Positions 12,457-23,200 of a stretch of DNA of 64,000 nucleotides are shown one piece after another. The translations under genes and the position numbers were made by a program. The stretch comes from Acanthosepion lycidas (Eukaryota; Mollusca; Cephalopoda; Sepiida; Sepiidae). Below the pieces are notes generated by a model. That model searched no databases and was not told where the DNA came from. It saw nothing but the letters and a program-made list of their open reading frames with translations. The stretch is from contig OZ010616.1 in assembly GCA_963932145.1 (NCBI GenBank), forward strand, positions 47,497,250 through 47,561,249, in the 5' to 3' direction. Position 1 is the stretch's first letter. Each line of letters opens with the position of its first letter.

Positions 12457-13634
12457 TATCTTTTGCTGTTAAGTTTTGATTTCTTTATTATTACTTTTCT
12501 GATACATGACAAATTGTTTAAAACTTAGAATATTTTAGTATTTACTTCTAAAAAATAAAAAAATTCGCCTTTGTGAATGAATACATAAACAATAAATTTT
12601 GTTCTTTATTTTTGATAAATAATCATTTTTTTTCCACATATATTTTATAAAACAGCTTCTGACATGCAAATGATATATAGTTTTTCTATTATTTGCTTTT
12701 CTTTTTGTATTTCTGGTATGGAGTTACTGTTTAATTTTATCAAAAAGGATTACACTCCAAAAGGTATACTCACAAAGAACCAAAAAATTGATCTAAAAAG
12801 CAGGGGATAAACATTGTTTTCTTAGCTAAAGACTCGGTTGGATTAAAAGTCAATGGTAATTCATAGGTTTTGTTGTGCTAAGTAGTCATCCATCCATTCA
12901 TAAATGAATCAATTCCTTATTCAGTCAATCATAAATAAGAAGCAATCAGAACAGAACACATTTCTTTATCTTCGACATTTGTATTTTATTAAGAATGTGT
13001 AACAGGTATGAAAAACGATATTGATGACAGCAATTTCTAAAAGAAATAACATTTAGTACAAAAGAAAAAAATTTGAAAAAGAGACAGAAGAAAAGAAAAT
13101 TATTGGGGTGAGTGATGTATCTACAAATACTTACCTTTATACAAAAACAAAGGAATTTTTATAGAAATTTTTCTATCTTAAAAATATCAAAATTGCTCGA
13201 TATCTATTAAATATAAATTAAATTAAATTATACTAATTAGCTTACTCCTTGATCTCTTCAACAATTTAATGACCAGTTTATATGTGTAAGCATATGTTCA
13301 GAAGAGTAAGTAGTTGAGGGATATTAAGCAAGGCAACAGAGTCATACAGAAATTTCAAAATAATTCCTTGTGTTAATTGTTAATATAAATAAATATTGAT
13401 TATTTTCTTTAATTTCACGAAGGTTAAGTCTGAAGAGTTCCTTCTCAAGGTTAACAGTTTTTGACATTAGAATTAACTAGCTGGTTGAAATTTTCATTAA
13501 AATAAACTGTAAAAATTTACACTGTTAAATTTGTAGAATACATGACTAAAAAATAGAAGAACTACAATTTTATTTGTAACCTTTTCAATTTAAAATTCTG
13601 AAAAAAAAAAAATATATATATATAAGAAAACTTG

Positions 13635-13639
<5 letters not shown>

Positions 13640-13676
<37 letters not shown>
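13640..13676. repeat. (TA)n microsatellite
   Basis: Nearly uninterrupted TA dinucleotides at the outer end of the 13.7-kb hairpin element. Confidence 0.9.
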
Positions 13677-13678
<2 letters not shown>

Positions 13679-13955
13679 AGTATAGGATTGGTGTATATGG
13701 AATACATTCCAATAACCAAAAATACTATTCTTAAAAGAGTGCTCAATACAGAGTAGAGCAAATATAATTTATTTGAAAATTATAACATAGATAGGTTATA
13801 AAATCACTACAAAAATAGCCATTCCATTTCAATACTTCTGGTGTCTTATCAAGTGATGTTGTTCACTTGATAAGACACCAGAAGTGTTGAAACAAAATGG
13901 CTATTTTTGTAGTGATTTTATAACCTATTTATGTTATAATTTTAAAATAAATTAT
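13677..13955. mobile_element. Hairpin MITE with 91-bp arms
   Basis: Arms 13766-13856 and 13863-13953 are near-perfect inverted repeats with a 6-base loop. The adjacent 13677-13760 segment (TATAGGATTGGTG, CCAATAACCAAAAATACTAT, AAAAGAGTGCTCAAT) recurs inverted at about 37775-37865, and one arm recurs at about 61025-61120. All copies sit in TA-rich tracts. No coding sequence; the family is non-autonomous. Confidence 0.8.
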
Positions 13956-13960
13956 ATATA

Positions 13961-13992
<32 letters not shown>

Positions 13993-14285
13993 AACAAGTT
14001 TTCCTAAATTTAACCAATGAAATCTGTTTACATTTTTATTTCATTTTTCCAATTTTTGAATAACATGATTTACCTCAAAATCAAAATTGTGGATATACAG
14101 TCTAAAGTACAAACTTGCTCTATATTATTCAAATACTCAGTCATTATCAAGAACCAGGTGCTGTCAGTTCACCACCCTACTTCATAAGTTGAATTTGTCA
14201 CTTGTTGAAAATGAATGTAATTTATATACATATCTGTCATCATATCATAAACAACCAAAATACTTCTGTCAACATAATACTAGTA

Positions 14286-14365
14286 TTAGGTTGGTGCAAA
14301 AATAATGTCGGTTTTTGACGTTAAAAAATACGTCAATAACCGACATTATTTTTGCACCAACCTAA
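14286..14365. mobile_element. 80-bp mariner hairpin MITE (MADE1-like), copy 1
   Basis: An almost complete palindrome of exactly 80 bp starting TTAGGTTGGTGCAAAAATAA and ending with its complement, flanked by TA on both sides. The terminus closely matches that of Hsmar1/MADE1-type mariners, in which the two terminal repeats are joined nearly head to head. The transcript would fold into a pre-miRNA-like hairpin. Confidence 0.88.
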
Positions 14366-14828
14366 TAGATAATACCAGAATACTATACAGCATTATATTA
14401 GTATATAATGCCAAAATATTATACAGCAACCACTGCAAGAAAAGACTTAAAATTCTAAAAGTCATTATTCTACAAGATAAACAACCCACCTTAAATAAAA
14501 TATTTTTCACTGCATGTGATGGAGTGGTAGGCATATATTAAAATGTGAGTATAAAATATTCAATATGCATACAAAATAACAATAATACATATAAATATTT
14601 GATACATTCTTTTCAGGTGTAGTCTGACAGACTTCAACCATTACATATGATGTCACTTTGGACTGATAATCTCTTCTTCAAACATATTATTCTATAAGGA
14701 ACTAAGCAACATTGAACAAACTCTAATTAACACTAACTTCCCTTACCATATTGTCAATGAACAGATAAAATTTGACTTAAAATTTATATATATGCAGTTT
14801 TTTTTATTGTATTATTGAACAAATCTGT

Positions 14829-15028
14829 CATTATTTACATTATTCAGACTGTTGCCCTCATCTTTATTGCCATATTCACATAATTTCAGACACTCTATCC
14901 CAGTGGACGAAATAAAGGGTTCAGCTTGAAATTCCAATCACCTGAAGAAAGCCAGAGCATACAATGGCCGAAATGTTGTGAATATGGCAATAAAAATGAG
15001 GACAACAGTCTGAACAATGTAAATAATG
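14829..15028. mobile_element. 200-bp fold-back MITE, copy 1
   Basis: Arms of about 60 bp (14829-14889 and 14968-15028) are inverted repeats with few mismatches and contain TTTATTGCCATATTCACA and its complement. The interior contains a GAAGAAAGCC...CAATGGC segment. Copies occur at about 27188-27366 and, partially, 11887-12140. Confidence 0.8.
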
Positions 15029-15208
15029 TAAATGTATTATTGCAGATTTGATTTTATTGTATTATTGCAGTTTGGTCTTCAAGGCTTCAGGAACATGGCT
15101 TTTAATTATACAGAATCATTGAATTGCTGCTGTCTGACATCAGTGTGGGTTAAATGCAGCTAAGGCAAGTTGTTGCCTCAGTGAAGAATTGGACAAAACG
15201 TTTTGGAC

Positions 15209-15211
<3 letters not shown>

Positions 15212-15256
<45 letters not shown>
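15212..15256. repeat. (TA)n microsatellite
   Basis: About 22 TA dinucleotides without interruption. Confidence 0.95.
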
Positions 15257-15258
<2 letters not shown>

Positions 15259-15400
15259 TATGAGTATGGATTAAATAACAAGATATTAGCAACTGTATAT
15301 GTGTGCGATAACATGCATACACAGATAAGCAAATAAATATATATTTAATTTATGGTGCAAACAAACAAAACAGTGTTCATTGTAGTTAAACAGAGCTATG

Positions 15401-15401
15401 A

Positions 15402-15438
<37 letters not shown>
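15401..15438. repeat. (TA)n microsatellite abutting the mariner element
   Basis: TA repeats ending directly at the left terminus of the 15.4-kb mariner element, consistent with TA target choice. Confidence 0.9.
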
Positions 15439-15439
<1 letters not shown>

Positions 15440-17030
15440 CTAGGTGCAACACCAAAATTGCCTGTTCCACAAAATGTTTAATACCTAAAAACCACTAAAC
15501 TTATTGAGTTTCTTTTTCCAGGTTTTCAGATAAGATGTTTAGTCATCTTGACCCCATTTTTCATAAGAAACAATGAAAAACCTTTTGAGTTATTCAGTTA
15601 GGAAGAGAACAGGTTAAGATCATATATATATCATATATATTATATCATATATTTGTATCAGCCCTACTATGTCTTCCTAACTGAGCAATGGTGAGTGGAA
15701 AAAGATCATTCAGGCCTTCAGTAATGGTACCAACATTCATAATTGGCTACCATCTTCAAAGTCCATTCAAGAACCATCAAGAGAACATTGGATAAGTTAA
15801 AAAAAAGAGGGAACAGTTGAGAGGAAAACTGGATTAGGATGTCACACCAGAAAGAGAGATCATAATTTCAACTTAGAGCTAAAGGGATCAATTAGAAAAG
15901 ATCCAACTCAATCCATAAGACATTTGGCATGTGAGAGAGGAGTTTCAGCTATGAAAAAAGAATTGAAAATGAAATTGTATGTGAAACCTGTGAGGCACCA
16001 TGTTACTCCAGGACAGAATGTTAAAATGTTAGAGAAGGTGAAGATCATCCTGAATAAGTTGGAAAATGATCCTGAAATAATCTTCTACACAGATGAAAAG
16101 AATTTTACAGAGGATGCACACATAAACTGATATAATGGCTGTATTCTGAATTCAGATCCTCATGAGAGAGACAATAATGTTGCTTTCAAGTGCAAAAACC
16201 CTGCCAAAGTAATGTGTTTTTTGCCTGTGTGGCCTTTGATGACAAGAAAATGCCATTGATCAAGTTTGAGAAGGATTAGAGACTGAGAAGAGTACACTAT
16301 GTTCAAATTTTGAAAAAGGTAAAGACCTGAATTCTTTCTGAATATCCTGAGGTGAGAGTCAATCGAAACCCCAATAAGATCAATATGGACTTAAAATTTA
16401 TATTCCAGCTTCTTGTCACATGAGCTCCATGGCTCAAAAATTTCTCAAAGATGAGTTTGATGAGTCAGGTTTTGGGATAAGGAAACTTGGCCTCTATTAT
16501 CACTTTATTTGAACCCCTCAGACTTCAGTATCTGGAATGAACTGGGCAGAAATGCTTGTGAGATGCCCTACAGAAACCTGCAAGCCATCAAAAAATACAT
16601 AACACCTGGGTGGAGAATATTGATGAAGAATTCATTAAAAAAGCTTGTGGTGCATTTAGGAAGTATTGAGGATGTTATTGCCAAAGGTGGAGCAATTCTT
16701 AATGTCTAACAGTTTGGATTGTGCCAGAATTGCTCTTATCAATTAGAAATAAATATTGGTATTTAAGCTTCCATTTGAACTTTATTTTAATCCTTCATGA
16801 ACTTCTAATTCTTAGCCAAGATTAATTAATGATGAACATGTCATGTTCGTTTATGATTGATTTCATCATGATTTTTCTGTTAAGCTTGGAGAGTAATCAT
16901 ATATTCTTACTGTTCAAAGTAGAGTCTGATAGTGTTATAAAAATTCCAGTAAGATATCTTTAATCATTTCTAAGACACAACAGTTCAAAACTTAATCTAA
17001 TAATTGGACAATTTTGCTGTTACACCCGGT
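15439..17030 (+). mobile_element. TIR-to-TIR Tc1/mariner element with degraded transposase
   Basis: The left end (CTAGGTGCAACACCAAAATT, 15440 on) and the reverse complement of the right end (CCGGGTGTAACAGCAAAATT, ending about 17030) match as terminal inverted repeats. Both outer sides are TA-rich, as expected for TA target duplication. Between them lies a transposase pseudogene on the + strand. The length of about 1.59 kb suits a complete mariner-type transposon. Confidence 0.82.
15680..16720 (+). pseudogene. mariner/IS630-type transposase pseudogene
   Basis: The coding sequence is recognisable through several frames: an EWKKIIQAFSNG start-like segment near 15690, a SIRKDPTQSIRHLACERGVS block (about 15890-15950), HHVTPGQNVKMLEKVK (about 15990-16042), and FYTDEKNFTED with the first catalytic Asp (16080-16120). 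A KNPAKVMCFLPVW segment follows near 16195-16233, then a frame-broken zone around 16250-16480. Last is LNPSDFSIWNELG (16508-16545), the usual third acidic site in PDLNPLDYSIW, ending with VIAKGGAIL near 16700. This family cuts DNA at TA dinucleotides and moves the element. At least four stops or frameshifts (for example a TGA near 16128 and another near 16419) make it non-functional. The Asp before LNP is Tyr. Confidence 0.85.
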
Positions 17031-17076
17031 ATATATATATATATTACGAAATGGACAAAGTCCGACAATTTATTTA

Positions 17077-17336
17077 TTAAAGATATTTTTATGTTTAACG
17101 TTATAGATACAAGTATTTAAGTAAATGCTCTGTTTATAATAAACAGTATTAAATAACATTTACCGGCCTGAATGTCCGAGAAATTTTCATAGAATTTTCA
17201 TATCCTGTCAAAGAACGAATATTTTCTATGAAAATTTCTCGGACATTCAGGCTGGTAAATGTTATTTAATACTGTTTATTATAAACAGAGCATTTACTTA
17301 AATACTTGTATCTATAACGTTAAATATAAAAATATC

Positions 17337-17341
<5 letters not shown>
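17077..17341. repeat. Near-perfect inverted repeat with 118-bp arms
   Basis: Left arm 17077-17194, spacer 17195-17223, right arm 17224-17341. I see only two mismatches in 118 paired positions (near 17093/17325 and 17166/17252). The right arm runs straight into (TA)n at 17339-17375. No open frame. Likely a recent fold-back MITE; its transcript would form a long dsRNA. Confidence 0.92.
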
Positions 17342-17378
<37 letters not shown>

Positions 17379-17883
17379 AGTTTTTATGTATTTGCTTAAC
17401 AAATCCTACCCTATCAGTATCCATTCAAAGAGATGATGGTAGGTCAGTCTTTTTAAGAAATTGTGTATATGAATAGATTTTATGTGGTTGCACAGGTTCT
17501 GTCTCACCTGCCTAGATCTAGCAGCAAAAAATTCATATTACAGCTTATATAAATAATTAGTTTATGTATTATGGATAATAATTGCCACATATAAGCAATG
17601 CTTAGTAAATTACTACATAGTTTGTAAATTCTTGAATGTGCTGCTATCGAATCAAAATATAAATTCTGCACCCTGAATTTTTTCAAATATCTCCTTTCCT
17701 GAAAGAATTACTTCTTTCCAAAGTTAACATATATAACTATAAAAATGTTAAAAATTAAAAGAAAACTATTAAATTCATAACCTCATGTTATTTAAAATAT
17801 ATAAAACATAAATTAATCCCAAAGTAAAATAATTTAAATACTAATTTGCATTAAAAAAAATTTCAAGAACATCATTTTACTCA

Positions 17884-18095
17884 CTTTTGCTTATTAGACA
17901 TTGAATTGTGTCTTATGACGTCCTCCATAGCTTGTCTAGACTTTTTGGCTAACCTGATGAATAAGTGTTCTTAAATTTAAAAATTTTGTAAAACCAATAA
18001 CATTTTTGCCCTTGTATATAAATACTTGTTACAAAATAAAATCCTTGCATTTGCCTTGATAAAATCCTTCAAAATGTGTTGGCTAGGATAAGTTT
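17884..18095 (-). repeat. Dispersed repeat family B, inverted copy
   Basis: The reverse complement (CTAGCCAACACATTT, AAGGATTTTATTTTG, AAAAGTCTAGACAAGCTATG) aligns with 30609-30822 and 49195-49390 on the + strand. Class unknown. Confidence 0.7.
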
Positions 18096-18299
18096 TCTTT
18101 TTGTCTTTATTCATATTGTCCTTTCAAAAAAATATTGTCTGAAATTTTTAGCCTATTAATGGATTATAAGAAGAAAAGACTGTAACAATTAAAGAAATTA
18201 TTCATTTGTTTGTTAAAGAAAAGATAATCTATAGAAATGGACAGCATTGCCCTTTCTTTTTTTAACAAATGTTCACTTGAAGAAGAGCCACTCAAGGTA

Positions 18300-19740
18300 G
18301 AGAGTTACTGAATGAGCTGTGTGAATTGAATATAATAGGAAGTGAGGATTATGTAGATATGGATGGGGATAAAATATCAGAAATAGAATAATGTCACTGG
18401 ACTTTTATAAGGATAACTAAATCCTAATTAAAAGCATTTTGTTTGAGAAATTGTTCTATCATTAGCTATATATGTGAATTGTGTATGAAATTACTTACCC
18501 CAACAACAGATTTATAATCATTATTTATATTTAAGTTATTACAGGGTTAAATTATAGTTTGTTATTTAATAAAAGAATAAAATAGAATATCACCCATTTT
18601 ATTATTTGAAACATTTTTCGCATACTCAGTTACCTCCCTTGTCTCATTTTATTCAGTTCAACAATTTGTACACACATTCCCCTTGGGACCACCTCTTTTT
18701 AAAAGTACCGCCAGAGTTTGGAAAATCAAGGTAAAATAAATATAGCCATGCATCTTTTCCACAGAATTGAATAATAATTATATAGATGAAATATTGGGTT
18801 TCAGTGTATATTTTTCGTTTTATTTCTAATGAAAGTCGGTAGAACGAAAACCGTTTTCGTTTTTTTTATTTTAATTTTACAAATTCTTATTGGTCACAAG
18901 TCAAGTAATACTTCACTTTTTTTAAATTTAAAATTATAGGAAATGTATGCTCAGAAAATGAATGAAGATAAGCAAAGCAACATATTTTGGTTTGTGACTG
19001 AAGAATAACATTTCGAACGCTAAAATGGACGCTAAAAAGTAAAAACTAAACATTCATTCCTCAAATGAAAATTATTATTCAACTTTTTTAAACTATAAAG
19101 ATTATTGCTAAATAAATAAGAAATATATAGGCACCATGCTGTAAGTGTAAGATATGAAAAAAATAAAGAAAATATCCCCAGAATAATTTATCAGAAATTA
19201 TTCCAGAATAGCAAGACATTAGTTATTTAAAAAATGAATAAAAAACTTAAAAGTAATGATAGAGAAGAAAGTTATCAAAGTTGTGAAAACAAATATAAAA
19301 ACTTTATTAGAAGTAAGTTCTAGAATAATTAAGTTTAAGTACGAATAAAACATGTAAAAAGAATAATTTTTCAACAAAACAGAAACAAGTATTGCAAATG
19401 AATAAAAAAATAAACTGGTTTAAAAATTTAGGTAACTTATGCTAAAAAAATAAAAAAATGATAGCAAATTTATATGTAAATTTCTGGAAGGAAAAAAGGG
19501 GATATTACTTTTTAAAAGGGGATATTACTTTTTAAAAATATGGGGGGTACATTTTTAGATTCATATACCTATTTGAAGTTGATAAACAAAACAAATAACG
19601 AAGAGAAAGAGAAATAACCAAATAAAAATTCTAATCCTCAAGCAATGTGTCCAGTTAAATTTAAGCACTCAAAGCGGACAGGTTAGAGAGTTGTATAGAT
19701 AAATGAGAAACTTAGAGAGTAGTAGTTAACGATTTTAGTA
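18300..19740. other. AT-rich sequence upstream of the WWC promoter
   Basis: No gene or named repeat is recognised. Only a 20-bp direct duplication (AAAAGGGGATATTACTTTTT, about 19494-19534) and scattered A-rich tracts are seen. Confidence 0.5.
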
Positions 19741-19892
19741 ACAAGACATTTGGCTGGCTGCTGGTAGTTAGGCTTCGCCAACCAAAAGCCGGAAACCATC
19801 GCGGTTCGGTGTAGATGGTATGCAAGCCTCAAGCTTGGATAGGCAAGGCAGTAGAGGTGGGGGTACCTGACTGGGGGCTCTTATGGTGTACA

Positions 19893-19900
19893 TGACGTCA
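19893..19900. promoter_or_regulatory. Full palindromic CRE (TGACGTCA)
   Basis: The 8-bp consensus binding site for CREB/ATF bZIP factors is present exactly, followed by CpG-containing sequence (CGCG). It lies about 145 bp upstream of the WWC start codon, where functional CREs usually sit relative to a promoter. Function is inferred from sequence and position only. Confidence 0.55.
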
Positions 19901-19991
19901 CGCGATTTGTTAAAGGCTGGGCAGAGAAAGATGAACTCCGCCATGTAGCTGTTTACTCTTCTATGCCGTACCACTCCACAGCTTGTGTGCG

Positions 19992-20017
19992 AAAAAAAAA
20001 AAAAAAAAAAAAAAAAA
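19992..20017 (+). repeat. A26 homopolymer in the WWC leader
   Basis: Uninterrupted run of 26 A ending 27 bases before the WWC start codon. If transcribed, it lies in the 5'UTR. Confidence 0.95.
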
Positions 20018-20044
20018 TAAAACAAAAAGTAAATAAATAAAATA

Positions 20045-20172
20045 ATGCCTAGATGGAGGAATCGTGATTTATCCCTACCGTCAGGATGGGAAGAAGGAAC
20101 TGACTATGATGGAAAGGTTTTCTATATCGACCACAATACAAGGAAAACTACTTGGATTGACCCTCGCGACAG
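20045..20172 (+). CDS. WWC/KIBRA-family protein, first coding exon (first WW domain)
   Basis: The exon encodes 42 complete codons plus two bases, starting [20 protein letters not shown] domain fills residues about 9-42. The first signature Trp is in the LPSGWEE segment, the aromatic strand reads KVFYIDHNT, and the second Trp is in TTWIDPRDR. The start Met-Pro-Arg, the length before the WW domain and the WIDPRDR ending match the N-terminus of KIBRA/WWC proteins. These are cytoplasmic scaffolds that act upstream of LATS kinases in the Hippo pathway and bind PPxY partners through tandem WW domains. The frame meets a TAG right after the exon, and the junction CAG|GTAGTG at 20172/20173 is a plausible donor in the position expected before the YTKP-type continuation of exon 2. 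The start codon has A at -3, and an in-frame stop lies 13 bases upstream. The second WW domain, coiled coil and C2 domain must lie beyond this exon and were not found in the window. Confidence 0.88.
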
Positions 20173-20235
20173 GTAGTGTAACTTACTTTCGTTAATCTCG
20201 ACTCTTGTTACTTACAACTTGTTCAGTAATGATTA

Positions 20236-20265
20236 ATGTATGTATGTATGTATGTATGTATGTAT
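20236..20265. repeat. (TATG)n microsatellite
   Basis: About seven ATGT/TATG tetranucleotides shortly after the WWC donor. Confidence 0.9.
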
Positions 20266-20269
20266 AGCA

Positions 20270-23200
20270 CACGCTACTTTACTTCGCATAATTTATATAT
20301 CCAAACACTTTTTATACACATATATGTCTGTCTGTTTGTCTGTATAGTGTATGATGTATGAGGCAACGCAAAGCATATATTTTTCACTGTTTGTATAGTT
20401 CCATTAACAACATCTATGTCTGTAATTGAACAAAACTCTGTATGTGCGGTATTTAATTTATTTATATATACGTACATAAATAAACGCATCGTCGCATATG
20501 TATAGAGAAGAACTCAGGAGGCGTAAACTAAGCATAGACCTGCAAAAAAAAAAAAATACCGTGTATGTGTCTGTCATTTTATATATGGACATCTCTTTCC
20601 CCCCACTCTGTGTTGTCTGCACTTTCAGTAAAAGTAAACTTGTAAGATTGATGAATATATAGTTAAAAACAAGTATGTTAATAATGTTAAACTATATATT
20701 GCATGTGTATGTGAAGGTAAAAACAAACGGAAAACCCTATGGATATTCAACACATTCACTACTAGTGGACATGCATATTCTGGAATAAGTGACCAATTTA
20801 AAACAAGTGCGTGAGTTTAACTTTTATTATACAACCACAGGGTAAGTACTTCCGACGTATTTTAACTACATAGTTGTTTTTTTTTCCTTTTGTGTGTGTG
20901 TGTGCACGAGTTTACATACGCATTCCTACCAAATTCATAGTCGGTTGTTTAAAAAAAAATCTAAGACCTTTATACTTTGTAAAAGCGTGCCGCTAACTTT
21001 GAGGTGGGTAGTTAAGGAAGAGGAGCCCCCACCGCCACCACCACAAAAAAGTTCATAAAGTTCTTTATTCCATGGTAAAAGTGTACGCTTTAAAAAGGGT
21101 ATTTGAGGGGTAGATGTCTTCGACTTGCATTGGAAATTAAAATGTTATTATCTTAATAAATATAGTAATAAGTATTAATTGAAACCCTTTTTAAATTGTA
21201 TAGCTAAAAATTGAATGTAATTCATTTTCAAGTACACACGTGTATGCATTCTAAATTGTATATACTACTCAAAATAGTATGTCCTAGGCATCTAGATTTT
21301 TATTTTATGTATGGCTTGCATGGGACTCTGGGTAAGAAGGTGTGTATGTCGGTTAACTTTATTAAAATTGAATCGATTTTTTTAATGTTTTTATGAGGTT
21401 TAGTTAAGTAACATCTATGTTTCAGATCACGCTGCAAGTGTCTTGTATTTTTGATGTTTCATAAATAATGCTTTTCAATTCTTTGTGGTAATTGATTTTG
21501 TTATTGTCTTCCGAAATTTTAAATGTCAAATTTGAGATTCTTAGTTTTATGAAGGTAAGTTTAGAACGTTTGTATATTTATTTGAAAAAAAAGAAAAAAA
21601 GAAGCGAATTTAAATCCATTGTTGCAATGGCTAAGTTAAAAATCCATCTGCACATCTTGTGCAAAAGAATTCAGGCCTCAAACAAACTGAATAATTTCTA
21701 AGGGATAAAAATGCTTTATTTTTTATTTATTTTTGTTTTATATACAAGGGAGGGAAGAAAAAATGACATTTTTTAAACTTTAGAATATATACATTTGGTA
21801 AGTTTTTGGTTTGTTGAAAACTACTCAATAATACCATAAAAGAAAATAACCAATAATTATTAGTGATAGGAACATCTAATTTTAATAAACTGGTGGTTGA
21901 TAATATTGTGAACATAATTTTGATACACATGGACATTTTTCTTTTTAGGCGTCAATGGAAACGTTTGCTTATTCACTTAGAAATAAATTCTTGAAAGTAA
22001 AAAAATAAAATTTGGGCATTTCAAGAAAATGGTTAAAAACAGTTAACATTAGTTAATTCTCCTAACTCACTTTAATTTTATGATTAGTACTAGGAATGTA
22101 AAATTTAAAAAGTCTACCAATGATTATCTTTACTTCAATTTCGTTTTGTCAGAAGTGTAATGTTAGGATGAATAATTAGCATCTATGAATTTAAAATTTT
22201 CTTAAAATATTTCAAAATATTCATCTCAAAAATTTAAAACTAATTTCTGGTTTAATTGCTTTAATTATTGATTATAAAATTTTATAATGCATATTTGTTT
22301 ATCAAATTTAAGGTAAGTTAACAAACATTCATATTCTAGCTATACCTCATCTTAGAAATATAGTAAATGGCTCAATTAGGTTTATTCTTTATATTGAAAA
22401 AATATTAAAGACTAAAAATTCTTCTCACAATGCCTTTTTAATATAAAAATGTTTCCAAGATTCTGCTAAATTGCTACACTTAAAAAAAATGTAATAGGCA
22501 AACTTATAAAACAGCTAATTTTCAAAATGCAATTTAAATTTATCTTTATAAATATAGCATAAAAAATAACTTCTAATATTATTATAAATTGTAGTGTATT
22601 TTTAAAAATGTCCGTTTCTACAATAACTTCCTATATTAAGTTGCTGATCGAATCCTTTTTATATCTTAATTATGTTTCAAAACAATTACAAACTATCTTT
22701 TTACAGTTAAAATTAAAAACTATACTAAAGAATGTTTTATGAAGTGTGATATAAAAGGGAATTAACTCTGTAGGAGCGGGAAGATCAGTCAAGCATGTAT
22801 GGTACAAGTTAGATTTCCTTTTAATAGCAAGATAGTTAAAATGTACTAACATTGAACGTTCTTTTTCTTTCATAAACTTTCAATAAGTTAGATGAATGAA
22901 ATGCTTTCAAGCTATAATATTCAGTTTATGTTGATCTCTTAGTTAAGTCAAGTTGCAAATTTATGAAAGCTGAATGGGTTTAATTTCATTTGTGCATTAA
23001 TAATTTTGCTTTTGCATCTTGATTAAAAGGTAGAAATTGTAAAACTATAGTTATTAGTTTTGACTAATTGATACTGGCTGCTGTTACTTTTTTTTTTTCC
23101 TGCAAACAATTCTCCAGCTATGAGTTAAAAAAAAGGCATTTGTATTTAGAAAAAATCATTATTTCCAAAAAAGTGTTGATGCAATATTCCCTTGAAAAAA

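Larger units (their letters stand above)
19740..20044 (+). promoter_or_regulatory. Putative promoter and 5'UTR of the WWC/KIBRA-like gene
   Basis: This block stands out from its AT-rich surroundings by higher G+C and many CpGs (for example around 19786-19810 and 19890-19905). It lies directly upstream of the WWC start codon. It contains a perfect palindromic cAMP response element at 19893-19900. It ends in a run of 26 A (19992-20017) and an A-rich leader. An in-frame TAA at 20030-20032 means the coding frame cannot extend further upstream without splicing. No TATA box is placed with confidence; a CpG-type promoter is the likelier reading. The transcription start is inferred, not seen. Confidence 0.6.

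Noticed and set aside
15154..15336. Open frames with Tyr-Ile repeats (also near 31.6 and 37.7 kb)
   Set aside because: They are translations of (TA)n microsatellites.
19768..20025. 85-codon minus-strand frame over the WWC promoter
   Set aside because: It begins in the complement of the A26 tract (poly-Phe) and covers GC-rich promoter sequence; no domain.
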